Positions 28,190 to 36,591 of a DNA stretch of 64,000 nucleotides are shown here, piece after piece. The stretch is from JAWXBG01 sp044375415 (lineage in GTDB: Bacteria > Bacteroidota > Bacteroidia > Flavobacteriales_D > Sanyastnellaceae). The notes below the pieces were generated by a model. That model saw nothing but the letters and a program-made list of their open reading frames with translations. It was not told the origin of the DNA and did no database searches. Within the stretch, counting starts at the first letter, position 1; each line of letters opens with the position of its first letter. The DNA is taken from positions 29,131-93,130 of the forward strand of contig JBILMS010000004.1 of the NCBI GenBank assembly GCA_044375415.1, in the 5' to 3' direction. Made by a program: the position numbers and the translations under genes.

Positions 28190-28642
28190 CTAATTCGAAA
28201 AGGTAACTTCTAGTATTTTAAACTCCACCCTGCGATTCTTTTGATGTTCCTCCTCGGTTTTGGCTCCGACAATAAGGGGTTGACTATCGCTATACCCTTT
28301 TGCCCTAAGCCGAGTTTCGGGAATGCCCTTTGCTATCAATTGCAACTCGATGATCTTTGCTCTTGTTTGAGTCAAGCGCATAGAGTATTCATCCATCATG
28401 CGCTCATCGCAATGAACTCCCACTTCAATTTTAAGACGGGGATGTGAAGCGAGGAAATAAAAGATGCTGTCGAGGATTGGATTCGATTCTTTTTGGAGGT
28501 TGGAACTATTGTATTCAAATAGCAGATCGTAGGTAATGAATTTATCACCGACGTTGAAGACGGTATCCTTAAGTGAGAATGTTTGGCAAGAAGCCGAACA
28601 AAGGTTCAAGACAAAAGCAGGTATGAGAAAAAGTGATTTCAA
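28190..28642 (-). CDS. OmpA-like peptidoglycan-binding protein
   Basis: A 150-residue exported protein: a signal sequence (ending CSASC, possibly a lipoprotein) and then a single OmpA C-terminal domain. Family features are DLLFEYNSSNLQKES, the RLTQTRAKIIELQLIAKGI helix, LRAKGYSDSQP and KNRRVEFKI. It would anchor an envelope component to peptidoglycan. It is one of four small envelope genes standing between atpI and atpB. Confidence 0.85.
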   Translation of the reverse strand: MKSLFLIPAFVLNLCSASCQTFSLKDTVFNVGDKFITYDLLFEYNSSNLQKESNPILDSIFYFLASHPRLKIEVGVHCDERMMDEYSMRLTQTRAKIIELQLIAKGIPETRLRAKGYSDSQPLIVGAKTEEEHQKNRRVEFKILEVTFSN

Positions 28643-28684
28643 TGCGACTTTTTATTCAACGTTCGAGATTTCATTAGACATCTG

Positions 28685-28900
28685 CTACTTCTCATTTCGC
28701 AGTCCTAACTTAAAGTACATATTCATCAATCCCAAAACAAATCCACTCACAATACCGGTTACCAGTGATCTCATGAGTAGTTTCAGCAAAGCGTCCCGAT
28801 CCGAAAAATCAACTTCAAATAGACCGTAAACAAGAGTACCAACGAAAAGGCCGGCGGATAAGGCCAAAAAGGCTACTTTGAAGTGAGAGGGTTTGGACAT
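28685..28900 (-). CDS. Small membrane protein, two helices
   Basis: A 71-residue protein with two clear hydrophobic helices (about 8-27 and 45-64) separated by a charged loop (DFSDRDALLK). No family recognised. It lies between the OmpA-like and lipoprotein genes with short gaps (42 and 19 bp), so probably one transcript. Confidence 0.65.
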   Translation of the reverse strand: MSKPSHFKVAFLALSAGLFVGTLVYGLFEVDFSDRDALLKLLMRSLVTGIVSGFVLGLMNMYFKLGLRNEK

Positions 28901-28919
28901 GAAACGGACTTAAAGGAGA

Positions 28920-29684
28920 TTAATTTTTAATAATTTCTGCAAGATACGATCCGTTTGCATCTTTGAAGATGTGGAGTTGTAGCGTGGTGTCTCCTTCCTG
29001 AAATTCTCGCTTTATTTTCATCAAGTATTTGTCTTGTTCTTTTTCGATAGATAAAATTTCATCATCTGCCTGGTCATCCGATTTTAATTCGAGATAGGGG
29101 TAGGGGTCGGAGTAATTTTCGTTTTGAACCATTTTCACCAGTTGGCCATCATAGGGGGCATTTTCTGAGAATAGTGCAGGAGTTCGAACGCTGCAAAAAG
29201 TGAGTCCATCCTCATCGGTTGTGCCAATAGCGAAATGATGAGTGGTTACCAACGAGATGTTTTTACCGTCAATGGTAAGAAACTTGTTTTTCAAATCTTT
29301 TCCGGATTCATAGAGAAATCGGCCGTCGACATAACCCTCGAATTCATCGTTTCCAATTTTTACATACTTAAAGCGATCACATGGTTCACCACTAGAGGGG
29401 GGTAAATGATATTCATTGCTCACTTTCGTGACACGCACCCAGTGTTCATTGAACCGGGAAATGTCCATGATCTCCGTGAAGTTTGAGTCGAGTAGTTTAA
29501 TGTCTTTTCCAAGTAGGATAGCATGACCATCAACTCCGTAAAAGGTAATGGGTTTCTTCAGTCCGCTGATGGCATTTTGATCAGTAGAAATGGTATTATC
29601 TACCGGTGTTGTTGAAACGGAAGATTCGCAGGATATGAAAAATATTAAAAGAAGATAGGGAAGGAACGCAGATGGGTGGCGCAT
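28920..29684 (-). CDS. Lipoprotein of unknown function
   Basis: A 254-residue lipoprotein with lipobox ending FFISC (Cys 19). The mature part is strand-rich with acidic patches; no family recognised. It starts seven bases after the stop of the next upstream lipoprotein gene, suggesting co-transcription. Confidence 0.75.
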   Translation of the reverse strand: MRHPSAFLPYLLLIFFISCESSVSTTPVDNTISTDQNAISGLKKPITFYGVDGHAILLGKDIKLLDSNFTEIMDISRFNEHWVRVTKVSNEYHLPPSSGEPCDRFKYVKIGNDEFEGYVDGRFLYESGKDLKNKFLTIDGKNISLVTTHHFAIGTTDEDGLTFCSVRTPALFSENAPYDGQLVKMVQNENYSDPYPYLELKSDDQADDEILSIEKEQDKYLMKIKREFQEGDTTLQLHIFKDANGSYLAEIIKN

Positions 29685-29691
29685 GTGCTCT

Positions 29692-30255
29692 TTAAATAGG
29701 ATTATTTTTTTTATATCTAATCAATTGCAAATTCCCTACTTCCCCAACGTTCATTTCAAGCGAATCTATCCACTGATCATCCATGAAACCCTCATTTCTG
29801 ATGACCGTTACTTTGTTGCTGTGGATCTTTACCAATGGACAATTCCAGGAATCTGTTCCAATATAACTATACAAATCGACCCCGGTAATTTCTAATGAAT
29901 CGGTTTTATGCCATTCATTATCAAAAACGACAACGTTCAAGGATGGTGTTTTGAAAATCTCCTTTTCATTGGCACTACTTACTCGACTAAATAGAACTAG
30001 ATAATTATCGTTCAAGGTCACCAGACCGATATGTTTTATTTCTCCACTGTCTACGTTGTAAGGATTGTGGTAATCCGGCATACGAGTAGAGTCACACAAA
30101 TTAATTTTCAAGCCCGCTGAGAGCAGTGGTGCTGAACTGTACCACTTCTTTGGGGAAACGTTGCTGACTATATTATCATTTGAGACGTCATTGCATCCTG
30201 TTGCGAGAACTAATATCCATAGAAAGAATAGCAGTTTCACAAGAGAAGTATTCAT
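29692..30255 (-). CDS. Lipoprotein of unknown function
   Basis: A 187-residue lipoprotein with lipobox ending LATGC (Cys 21). Not recognised as a known family. Both this and its neighbour have a Thr/Asn-rich start after the Cys and a strand-rich remainder, but no clear homology between the two was seen. It lies 14 bp from the small membrane protein upstream. Confidence 0.75.
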   Translation of the reverse strand: MNTSLVKLLFFLWILVLATGCNDVSNDNIVSNVSPKKWYSSAPLLSAGLKINLCDSTRMPDYHNPYNVDSGEIKHIGLVTLNDNYLVLFSRVSSANEKEIFKTPSLNVVVFDNEWHKTDSLEITGVDLYSYIGTDSWNCPLVKIHSNKVTVIRNEGFMDDQWIDSLEMNVGEVGNLQLIRYKKNNPI

Positions 30256-30269
30256 GTTAAATGGGCTGG

Positions 30270-30662
30270 TCAGTTCTTTGAAGGTTCATTCACCCTCACA
30301 TCCCTACTCACCTGAGACGTCAGCAATGCCGTAAACACCGCATAGACGAAAAACAGAGTCAGTGCAAACTCCACGCGGTTGGGTTGTTTCAAGACAACAT
30401 ACACCGTAACAGCGATGGCCGAAGTGAAGAGTTTAACGATGATACTGCCCATTACTGCCGTAACAAATCGTTGCGGATTTTTTGCAGTAGAAGAGACAAT
30501 GTTGCGGTAGAGCAAGAGAGTAATTAGCGCGTACACGATTACCACAATATACATGACCTGCGGGATCACCACTTTTTGGGTGTAGTTGACGGCAAAAACA
30601 CATCCACCCAAAGCAAATGTCAGGATGAGTAATTTGACTAAAAAGGATTTGAAATTTTTCAA
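30270..30662 (-). CDS. Small polytopic membrane protein downstream of atpI
   Basis: The frame is open further, but the region beyond lies inside atpI in another frame. The likely start is TTG at 30662, overlapping the atpI stop (TTGA). The 130-residue product has four hydrophobic helices (about 8-24, 31-48, 64-86, 97-115). A short membrane gene in this place is usual in the ATP synthase neighbourhood of Bacteroidota; its role is unknown. Confidence 0.75.
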   Translation of the reverse strand: MKNFKSFLVKLLILTFALGGCVFAVNYTQKVVIPQVMYIVVIVYALITLLLYRNIVSSTAKNPQRFVTAVMGSIIVKLFTSAIAVTVYVVLKQPNRVEFALTLFFVYAVFTALLTSQVSRDVRVNEPSKN

Positions 30663-30856
30663 CGTGAAAGGTCTTTTATTACAAGGTAGAGTGCCGCACC
30701 AACACCTAAAAGTGAACATAAAATGGTAAATCCATGAAAGGAATTGGGGACCCACTGATCTAATTTCAAGCCTCCCCAAATACCAAGAAAAATCGTAGCT
30801 CCCATTTGGAATGCCATGGATGAAAAACGCAAAAAGCTATTATAGCGCTGCTGCAC
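30659..30856 (-). CDS. AtpI/AtpZ-like ATP synthase assembly protein
   Basis: A 65-residue protein with two membrane helices (about 14-32 and 43-60) and the family Gly pattern GIWGGLKLDQW. AtpI-type proteins help c-ring assembly. It overlaps the bactofilin gene by 17 bp upstream and the next gene by four bases downstream, so all are one transcript. Confidence 0.75.
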   Translation of the reverse strand: MQQRYNSFLRFSSMAFQMGATIFLGIWGGLKLDQWVPNSFHGFTILCSLLGVGAALYLVIKDLSR

Positions 30857-31268
30857 TTTCTTTTTCGAAAGCTTTTGAATCGTCTTTTTTCATCTCTTTC
30901 ACTTTAGCGCCCATGTTGCACGCTCCCGTGAAATTTGCTCCGGGTTCGATCGTGAGTTTATCGGTGAAAATATCGCCTTCCACCTTCGCGGAATTTTTTA
31001 AGGATAGGAGTTGCTGAACCATCACCTTTCCCTTCACCCATCCTTCGATCTCAGCATTCTGACAATGAATGTTGCCTTCGATGCGACCGGCAGGACCTAT
31101 TACCAAACGCCCCTTGGTATTCAAGTTGCCGGTAAAAGTTCCGTCGATGCGGATATTGCTTTCGCATTTGATTTCACCTTCAATGGTCGTTCCTTCAACG
31201 ATTCGGTTGATGGCCATGTCGGGTCCGTTTTCAGTGCCGCGAACAGCTTGTTTTTTGTTGTTGATCAT
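30840..31268 (-). CDS. Bactofilin
   Basis: A 142-residue protein with a central right-handed beta-helix made of short repeats (for example VEGTTIEGEIKCESNIRIDG, then FTGNLNTKGRLVIG, then GRIEGNIHCQNAEIEG). Tails are charged and unstructured; this is the bactofilin pattern. Bactofilins polymerise without nucleotide and organise cell shape or envelope machines. It lies 11 bp after porW and overlaps atpI. Confidence 0.93.
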   Translation of the reverse strand: MINNKKQAVRGTENGPDMAINRIVEGTTIEGEIKCESNIRIDGTFTGNLNTKGRLVIGPAGRIEGNIHCQNAEIEGWVKGKVMVQQLLSLKNSAKVEGDIFTDKLTIEPGANFTGACNMGAKVKEMKKDDSKAFEKESAAAL

Positions 31269-31279
31269 AGGGGAAGGTA

Positions 31280-33961
31280 TTAATAATTCTGCTCGTAAAA
31301 CTCAAGATACAAGTCAAGACTTTTTGTCTTAAACAACGTGATGTAGTTGCTCTTCGAGATTACAAATATTTTGTTCTTGGGGTCAACCAGCGCTTTCAAT
31401 TTCTCATCATCTACACTATTCAACGTTCCGATGTATTCTTGTGCATCAGGAATTTTTGTAAATGATTTTACCAAAACAATATGACTCGTTTTATCAATCA
31501 AATTGTTAGTCACTTTTAATCCATTTGAATTGTAATACTGAGAATTAAAATCAGAGATGGCAGCTTTCGTTTTGTTTATATCGGTGCCCTGAACCGGTAG
31601 GACCACAGCAACGTATTGTTCTGATCCCTCATCAATCTTAAATGGATTTTCAACTTCCGGTTTTACTTCGTTTCCTTCGCCGTTTCCTTCATCAACTTTC
31701 GGTTCTTCAGTGAGATCTTGCTTTCCGCCATTAATAGCAGCGAGTAATTCTTCGGCGCGTTTTGCTTCATCGCTGCCCGGACATTTTAGAACCAATTCAT
31801 TTAACTCGCGCTGGTAATTTTCTTTGATAGAAAAAGGTGCGTCGGTATATCCGGTGCAAATCGCGCGCAATAATCTGTACTTGCAAATCAAGTGATTTTC
31901 GGGTTGCTCATTTATGACGCGAGTACTTTGCTCGATCACATAAGCATAGTTTCTTTCGGCATAAGATCTATAGATGGGTTCATAAACCGCACGTTCTTCG
32001 GCGTCTTTCAAATCTTTATAATCGAGGTATTCCGGATTATCAATCAGACGCGCCCATTCGCTGCCGGGGTATCTATCCTTGATCATATCACCCCAAAACT
32101 TCGAGGAACACTGAGAACAAAATGGACTCGGCGAGTATCCGGCCGTCTGCTCTTTGCCCAACCATGTTCTAAAAAGCTGGTACATAGCTGTAGGGTGGAA
32201 GTCGCTTTCATCCATATTGGTTATAAGCTGTTCCCAAGAGTTGATCGCATTATCGTCGTCGTCGAGTTTTTCCTTATAAATAACGCCGGCGTTGTAATAG
32301 GCCTCTGCTACCGACGCACTCGCATCTTCCATTTTAAATGGATCATCACAAGGTAGATTAGCCATCAACTCTTCTTCGGATGGAACCTTGTATTTGTCAT
32401 CATCTCCGTTTTCAGTGACCACCGTTCCTGGATCACCGGTTTCCTGTTCTCCGTCTCCAAATGAAGAGGCAAGTTTTGAACTCAGTCGCCAATTATCCTT
32501 CAGCGGACGGTCTCCCCAATAGTCGATAAAATTTTCTTTTCCTTTTACACGCAATGAACTATTGTAGACCCAATAGTTGTCTACAATTCCCGGCTGACCC
32601 GACTCGGCGGCTTCTTGGGCCGCCAGTTCATCTGCCAAGCGCTGCTCTTCCATTTCTTTCTCAAGCTGCTTATGCGCTTCTTTAATCTTCTTAGTCAATT
32701 GCTCCGGTGAAAGTGCGCACAGTTGCAAAAGGCTATCCTGAAGATCGATGGTATTCAGGTAACCGATAAGTTCTGTCAAACTTTCGGCACGTGCTTTAAT
32801 TTCTTTATAACGGACATGGTCTTCAGAGATATTGCTAAACGTACTGTCGTAATATGCCTGTGCAGATTCGTATTGTCTTTCGTCGAAGTACAAATCTGCC
32901 AACATCAAAAAGGATTTCATCTTTTGCTTTTTGTTGTCGGTGTTAACTTCAAGGGATTTTTCAAGGTATTCGACGGCTAGTTCCCGATTTTGCTCCTTTA
33001 ATTCCAGATTGGCAAGCGCGTAATAAATCTGATCTTGGTAGGTGAGGTTTTTCTCATCCTTCAGCATCTTAAAAAGTTCTTTTCTAATTTCAGCGCTATT
33101 GCCTTCTTTTCTACAAAAGGCAGTTGCACGGTTGATCTTAGAATAAAATTCTAATTCATAAGGAGGACGACTTTTTTCTACTGCTTTATAGTAGGTCTGC
33201 GATTCAGAACATTTATTTAACTCCTGGTATATCTGCGCAAGAATGAAAATTGGACGTGCGCGATCTCTCTTCTTTTCAATGTGTTTTAAAGCACTTTCAA
33301 TTTTTTCGGCGGCTTGCTCAAGTTTTCCTTGATGTATCAAGTTGTCGGCATACACAAGATAGTAGTCTGCTTTTAATGCAGGATCCATGTCCTTGTCTAT
33401 GTCAACACGATTGAGTGCTTGATTGGCGTCGGAGTATTCTTTCTGTGCAATAAAAGTTCTAGCTAACCAAGTATTGGCCTTTAAGGTAATCGACTTATCG
33501 TCGTATTTCCGATTTACATATTGAAAGAGTTCGACTGCTTTGAGGTAGTTACGCTTGTAGAAGTAGGCTTCCCCAATTTTGAGATAATTGTCGTCTATCC
33601 ACTTATTGATTTTAGGTCGCTTCGACGGTTTGGGTTGCGCGGGATTCATGTTGTGCTTGTCGATTACCTTCGAGCACTTCTCAATGGCCTTTTCCATCTC
33701 GGGGTAAGAACCTTTTGCACTTTCTTCTGTTCCGTAAATGAACAGAGGAAGAATCTTATCGTAGTCCTCTACATGCGCTTCCTTTAACTTGGCAACTCCC
33801 TTCTTAACACTCTCATTTGCATTGAAGTATCCATTAAAGTATGCCGTAGTGTTGTGGTAAGATCGATATACGAAACCATCTCTCTTGGTAGTACATGCAA
33901 CAGCAAGGGCTGTAACAGCTAAAAAAAGTGCGTATCTGTGGACTGTCGTGAGTTTTGACAC
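31280..33961 (-). CDS. T9SS-associated TPR lipoprotein PorW/SprE-like
   Basis: An 893-residue lipoprotein: lipobox ending LAVAC (Cys 23), then a conserved N-terminus YRSYHNTTAYFNGYFNANESV typical of PorW/SprE. Many TPR-like helix pairs span about residues 110-400, followed by an acidic linker, more TPR-like repeats and a C-terminal small domain. In gliding and oral Bacteroidota PorW/SprE is needed for type IX secretion. This agrees with the many T9SS cargo genes in the window. It heads the porW-bactofilin-atpI transcript. Confidence 0.9.
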   Translation of the reverse strand: MSKLTTVHRYALFLAVTALAVACTTKRDGFVYRSYHNTTAYFNGYFNANESVKKGVAKLKEAHVEDYDKILPLFIYGTEESAKGSYPEMEKAIEKCSKVIDKHNMNPAQPKPSKRPKINKWIDDNYLKIGEAYFYKRNYLKAVELFQYVNRKYDDKSITLKANTWLARTFIAQKEYSDANQALNRVDIDKDMDPALKADYYLVYADNLIHQGKLEQAAEKIESALKHIEKKRDRARPIFILAQIYQELNKCSESQTYYKAVEKSRPPYELEFYSKINRATAFCRKEGNSAEIRKELFKMLKDEKNLTYQDQIYYALANLELKEQNRELAVEYLEKSLEVNTDNKKQKMKSFLMLADLYFDERQYESAQAYYDSTFSNISEDHVRYKEIKARAESLTELIGYLNTIDLQDSLLQLCALSPEQLTKKIKEAHKQLEKEMEEQRLADELAAQEAAESGQPGIVDNYWVYNSSLRVKGKENFIDYWGDRPLKDNWRLSSKLASSFGDGEQETGDPGTVVTENGDDDKYKVPSEEELMANLPCDDPFKMEDASASVAEAYYNAGVIYKEKLDDDDNAINSWEQLITNMDESDFHPTAMYQLFRTWLGKEQTAGYSPSPFCSQCSSKFWGDMIKDRYPGSEWARLIDNPEYLDYKDLKDAEERAVYEPIYRSYAERNYAYVIEQSTRVINEQPENHLICKYRLLRAICTGYTDAPFSIKENYQRELNELVLKCPGSDEAKRAEELLAAINGGKQDLTEEPKVDEGNGEGNEVKPEVENPFKIDEGSEQYVAVVLPVQGTDINKTKAAISDFNSQYYNSNGLKVTNNLIDKTSHIVLVKSFTKIPDAQEYIGTLNSVDDEKLKALVDPKNKIFVISKSNYITLFKTKSLDLYLEFYEQNY

Positions 33962-33999
33962 AATTTATGGTTTTGGGACCAGGAATAACAGTAAAGGGA

Positions 34000-34007
34000 C
34001 AAAAATA
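34000..34007 (-). promoter_or_regulatory. -7 element upstream of porW
   Basis: Minus strand reads TATTTTTG, matching TAnnTTTG, about 40 bp before the porW ATG. A -33 partner is not evident. Confidence 0.45.
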
Positions 34008-34050
34008 TTTCATTTTTCTTTGCTTTTCTTTGGTCCCGTCAATAAGAGAT

Positions 34051-34920
34051 ATGTCAGCAAAAGAAAATACCAAGAGAAAAGTACTCCTTAGGAAGCTGAA
34101 AAGCCGATTCAGACTAACAATTCTGAACGAAACCACCTTTGAAGAAAAGTTCTCATATTCTCTCACTCCCATGAACGTAATCGTCATGTTCGGTGGACTT
34201 TTGTTCGTTTTTGGGGCTTTGATCTATTTTTTGGTGGCTTTTACTCCCTTAAAAAAGTATGTAATTCCCGATTATACGGACTATACGTACCGCGAAGAAG
34301 CTCGATTAAGTCGTATAAAAGTCGATTCGCTATTGACGTTGGCAGAGGCGAATACGAAATACCTGGAACACGTAAAGATCATTTTGTCCGGTGGAACGAT
34401 AGAAACCAGCGATTCTGTGCCTACGGATATAAAGCAGGGCGACTTAAATCAAGGTTTGAGTGAGGTGGAAATAGCTATGCGTGAAAAGGTCGCTGAGGAA
34501 GACCGGTACAATTTGGAAATAGAAAAGGAAGAAAGAGCAAGCGCACTCGGTTACCTGCTCTATAAGCCGGTAAACGGCACGGTTTCAAGTCATTTCGACC
34601 CGAAGCAAGGGCACTTTGGAGTGGACCTGGTGGCCCCGAAGGATGACCCTGTGCGCGCGGTCCTTGACGGCACAGTCATTTCGGCTGTATTTACTGCCGA
34701 CAATGGCAACGTGATTCAGATTCAGCACACCAACAACATGGTATCGGTGTATAAGCACAATTCGGCCCTTATGAAAAAGCAGGGAGATCCTGTAAAAGCA
34801 GGGGAAAGCATAGCTTTCATTGGCAATTCCGGCGAAAACTCGGACGGCCCACACCTCCACTTCGAGCTATGGATCAACGGAATACCCGTGAACCCCCTCG
34901 ACTTTATTGCCCTGCAATAA
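34051..34920 (+). CDS. M23 family zinc endopeptidase
   Basis: The open frame starts at 33955, but that Met overlaps the divergent porW start; ATG 34051 gives a 289-residue protein beginning MSAKENTK. A membrane helix follows at about residues 54-74, then a coiled-coil-like linker and the M23 (LytM) domain. Zinc ligands are visible in HFGVDLVAP and HLHFEL. Such proteins cut or bind peptidoglycan cross-links in the periplasm. Its start is close to that of porW, so the two may share a regulatory region. Confidence 0.92.
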   Translation: MSAKENTKRKVLLRKLKSRFRLTILNETTFEEKFSYSLTPMNVIVMFGGLLFVFGALIYFLVAFTPLKKYVIPDYTDYTYREEARLSRIKVDSLLTLAEANTKYLEHVKIILSGGTIETSDSVPTDIKQGDLNQGLSEVEIAMREKVAEEDRYNLEIEKEERASALGYLLYKPVNGTVSSHFDPKQGHFGVDLVAPKDDPVRAVLDGTVISAVFTADNGNVIQIQHTNNMVSVYKHNSALMKKQGDPVKAGESIAFIGNSGENSDGPHLHFELWINGIPVNPLDFIALQ

Positions 34921-34927
34921 GGCGTAC

Positions 34928-35120
34928 ATCGACCCCTCGTGGGTCGATCCCCCTCGCCTCCGCAGGCCGCATCAATAACCCCTCGTGGGTCGATCCCCCT
35001 CGCCTCCGCAGGCCGCATCAATAACCCCTCGTGGGTCGATCCCACCTCGCCTCCGCATGGCTGCATCAATAACCCCTCGTGGGTCGATTCCACCTCACCT
35101 CCGCATGGCCAATGCGCATA
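34928..35120. repeat. Four-copy tandem array, unit 46-48 bp, with hairpin cores
   Basis: Copies begin near 34932, 34978, 35024 and 35072 (periods 46, 46, 48). Each holds the core acccctcgtgggt. The first has a perfect 8-bp stem (34928-34935 with 34941-34948) and could act as the terminator of the M23 gene; later copies keep only a 4-bp stem, then a cctccgca block. Copies three and four share a longer variant. Beyond the array, gagttcgaga recurs several times up to about 35210. The rest up to 35274 shows nothing. Confidence 0.85.
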
Positions 35121-35274
35121 ACGAGTTCGAGAAACAGTTGGAGTTCGAGAACCTTCAGCCCAAGATACATCGAACTTTTAACCCTGATCTTTAGGAGTTT
35201 GAGTTCGAGAGTGAGTATCGAGATGTTTCTTTTTACAAAAACATTCAGACTGATTTCCTTGCACCAACCCGGGT

Positions 35275-36201
35275 CTAGTTTTCCACCAAAATATCAAAAT
35301 CTGTAAGCGCTACGAATTCTTCGATGCGTTGATTGATCTCGTCTTTGGTCAACTCGAACAAACGATCCGGACCGAATTTTTCGCACGTGAAAGAAGCCAT
35401 TGCCGAACCTACGATTACAGCTCGTTTCATGTTTTCGAAAGAAATATTCTGCGTTTGGGCGAGCATTCCGATGAAACCACCTGCGAAAGTGTCGCCTGCT
35501 CCTGTTGGATCTACTACTTCTTCAAGAGGAAGGGCAGGGGCGAAAAAGATGTTTTTATCGTCGAATAGAAGCGCACCGTGTTCACCTTTTTTGATGATGA
35601 GGTAACGTGGGCCCATGGTTAGAATCTTTCGAGCTGCTTTTACCAGCGAGTATTCTCCGGCTAGTTGACGTGCTTCCTCATCGTTGATAGTGAGGACATC
35701 TACTTTGGCAATTACCTTAAGCAATTCGGCCATGGATGTATTCATCCAAAAGTTCATGGTATCCATCACCACGAGTTTCGGACGTTCTTCAATCTGTTCG
35801 ATCACCCGCATTTGTACAGATGGAGCCAGGTTGCCGAGCATTAGGAAATCACAGTTTTTGTATGTTTCGGGCACCACCGGATCAAAACCGGCAAGCACAT
35901 TTAGGTCTGTAACAAGTGTATCGCGCGAGTTCAAATCGTAGTGATAACGTCCCGACCAGTAAAAAGATTTTTCACCCGCTTTGGTCTGCAAACCGGCTTG
36001 ATCTATACCTCGTTTGCCCATTTCGGAGAGTACATCTGTCGGAAAATCGTCGCCGATTACCGATATCAGACCACATTCATTTACGAAGTGCGATGCAGCC
36101 AAAGTGATATATGTGGCGGCTCCTCCGATTACTTTTTCTCTTTTGGCAAAAGGGGTTTCAATAGAATCAAAAGCCACGGTGCCGACTGCTACAAGTTTCA
36201 T
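35275..36201 (-). CDS. PfkB-family carbohydrate or nucleoside kinase
   Basis: A 308-residue ribokinase-fold kinase. The N-terminal GGAATYITLAASHF segment and the C-terminal signature VVDPTGAGDTFAGGF with the catalytic Asp are clear. The family phosphorylates sugars, adenosine or similar alcohols using ATP; the substrate cannot be told from sequence. It has its own promoter (36219-36246), just downstream of the tRNA-Asn terminator. Confidence 0.93.
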   Translation of the reverse strand: MKLVAVGTVAFDSIETPFAKREKVIGGAATYITLAASHFVNECGLISVIGDDFPTDVLSEMGKRGIDQAGLQTKAGEKSFYWSGRYHYDLNSRDTLVTDLNVLAGFDPVVPETYKNCDFLMLGNLAPSVQMRVIEQIEERPKLVVMDTMNFWMNTSMAELLKVIAKVDVLTINDEEARQLAGEYSLVKAARKILTMGPRYLIIKKGEHGALLFDDKNIFFAPALPLEEVVDPTGAGDTFAGGFIGMLAQTQNISFENMKRAVIVGSAMASFTCEKFGPDRLFELTKDEINQRIEEFVALTDFDILVEN

Positions 36202-36218
36202 AGTAAAAAATTAGGGGG

Positions 36219-36246
36219 CAAAGATAGGTTTGCTAATGAACTTCAA
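36219..36246 (-). promoter_or_regulatory. Promoter of the PfkB-family kinase gene
   Basis: Minus strand: TTG (36246-36244), a 17-base spacer, TATCTTTG (36226-36219), matching the Bacteroidota consensus, about 20 bp before the ATG at 36201. Confidence 0.65.
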
Positions 36247-36252
36247 ATAGAA

Positions 36253-36283
36253 ATAAAAAAGGGTTGCAGTTTCCTGCAACCCT
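36253..36283 (-). terminator. Intrinsic terminator of tRNA-Asn
   Basis: Inverted repeat 36261-36283 (gggttgcag / ctgcaaccc, loop tttc-type), followed on the minus strand by a T-run (36260-36253). It lies just 3' of the tRNA. Confidence 0.85.
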
Positions 36284-36296
36284 TAGCGCGTCTGCG

Positions 36297-36370
36297 CTCC
36301 CCAGCCTGGACTCGAACCAGGGACCCCATGATTAACAGTCATGTGCTCTAACCAGCTGAGCTACTGAGGA
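36297..36370 (-). tRNA. tRNA-Asn (anticodon GTT)
   Basis: A 74-base cloverleaf on the minus strand. The acceptor arms TCCTCAG and CTGGGGA pair with one G-U, with discriminator G. The D arm is GCTC/GAGC; the anticodon arm CATGA/TCATG holds the loop CTGTTAA with anticodon GTT; the T arm CCTGG/CCAGG holds TTCGAGT. CCA is not encoded. A terminator follows at once. Confidence 0.95.
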
Positions 36371-36591
36371 ATTTTCGGTCGGGTTTCGGTGTGAAGAACC
36401 GATCGAAAACCTTCTATCGCTTTAGCCATCCCGCATTTGCGAGACTAGAACACCAGTGTTTCCACGGGATTTCTCAAAAGGGGTGCAATATTACAGATTG
36501 TAGCCCAATTGACAAGGGGCTTAGACGTTTTTTTTGGGGTAAAGCGACTTTTTTTCTCCAAATCACTTACGATCATTTGAAAACCAACGGT

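Noticed and set aside
30663..30779. Extended N-terminus for the small membrane protein after atpI
   Set aside because: The extension only reads through atpI in another frame; the TTG overlapping the atpI stop is the better start.
34928..35120. Tandem array as a possible CRISPR
   Set aside because: The whole unit repeats with no variable spacers and no cas genes are near.
34939..35194. Three overlapping plus-strand frames with repeated SITPRGSIP or NNPSWVD peptides
   Set aside because: They only translate the 46-48 bp array in its different frames, have no promoter or signal and change frame between copies.
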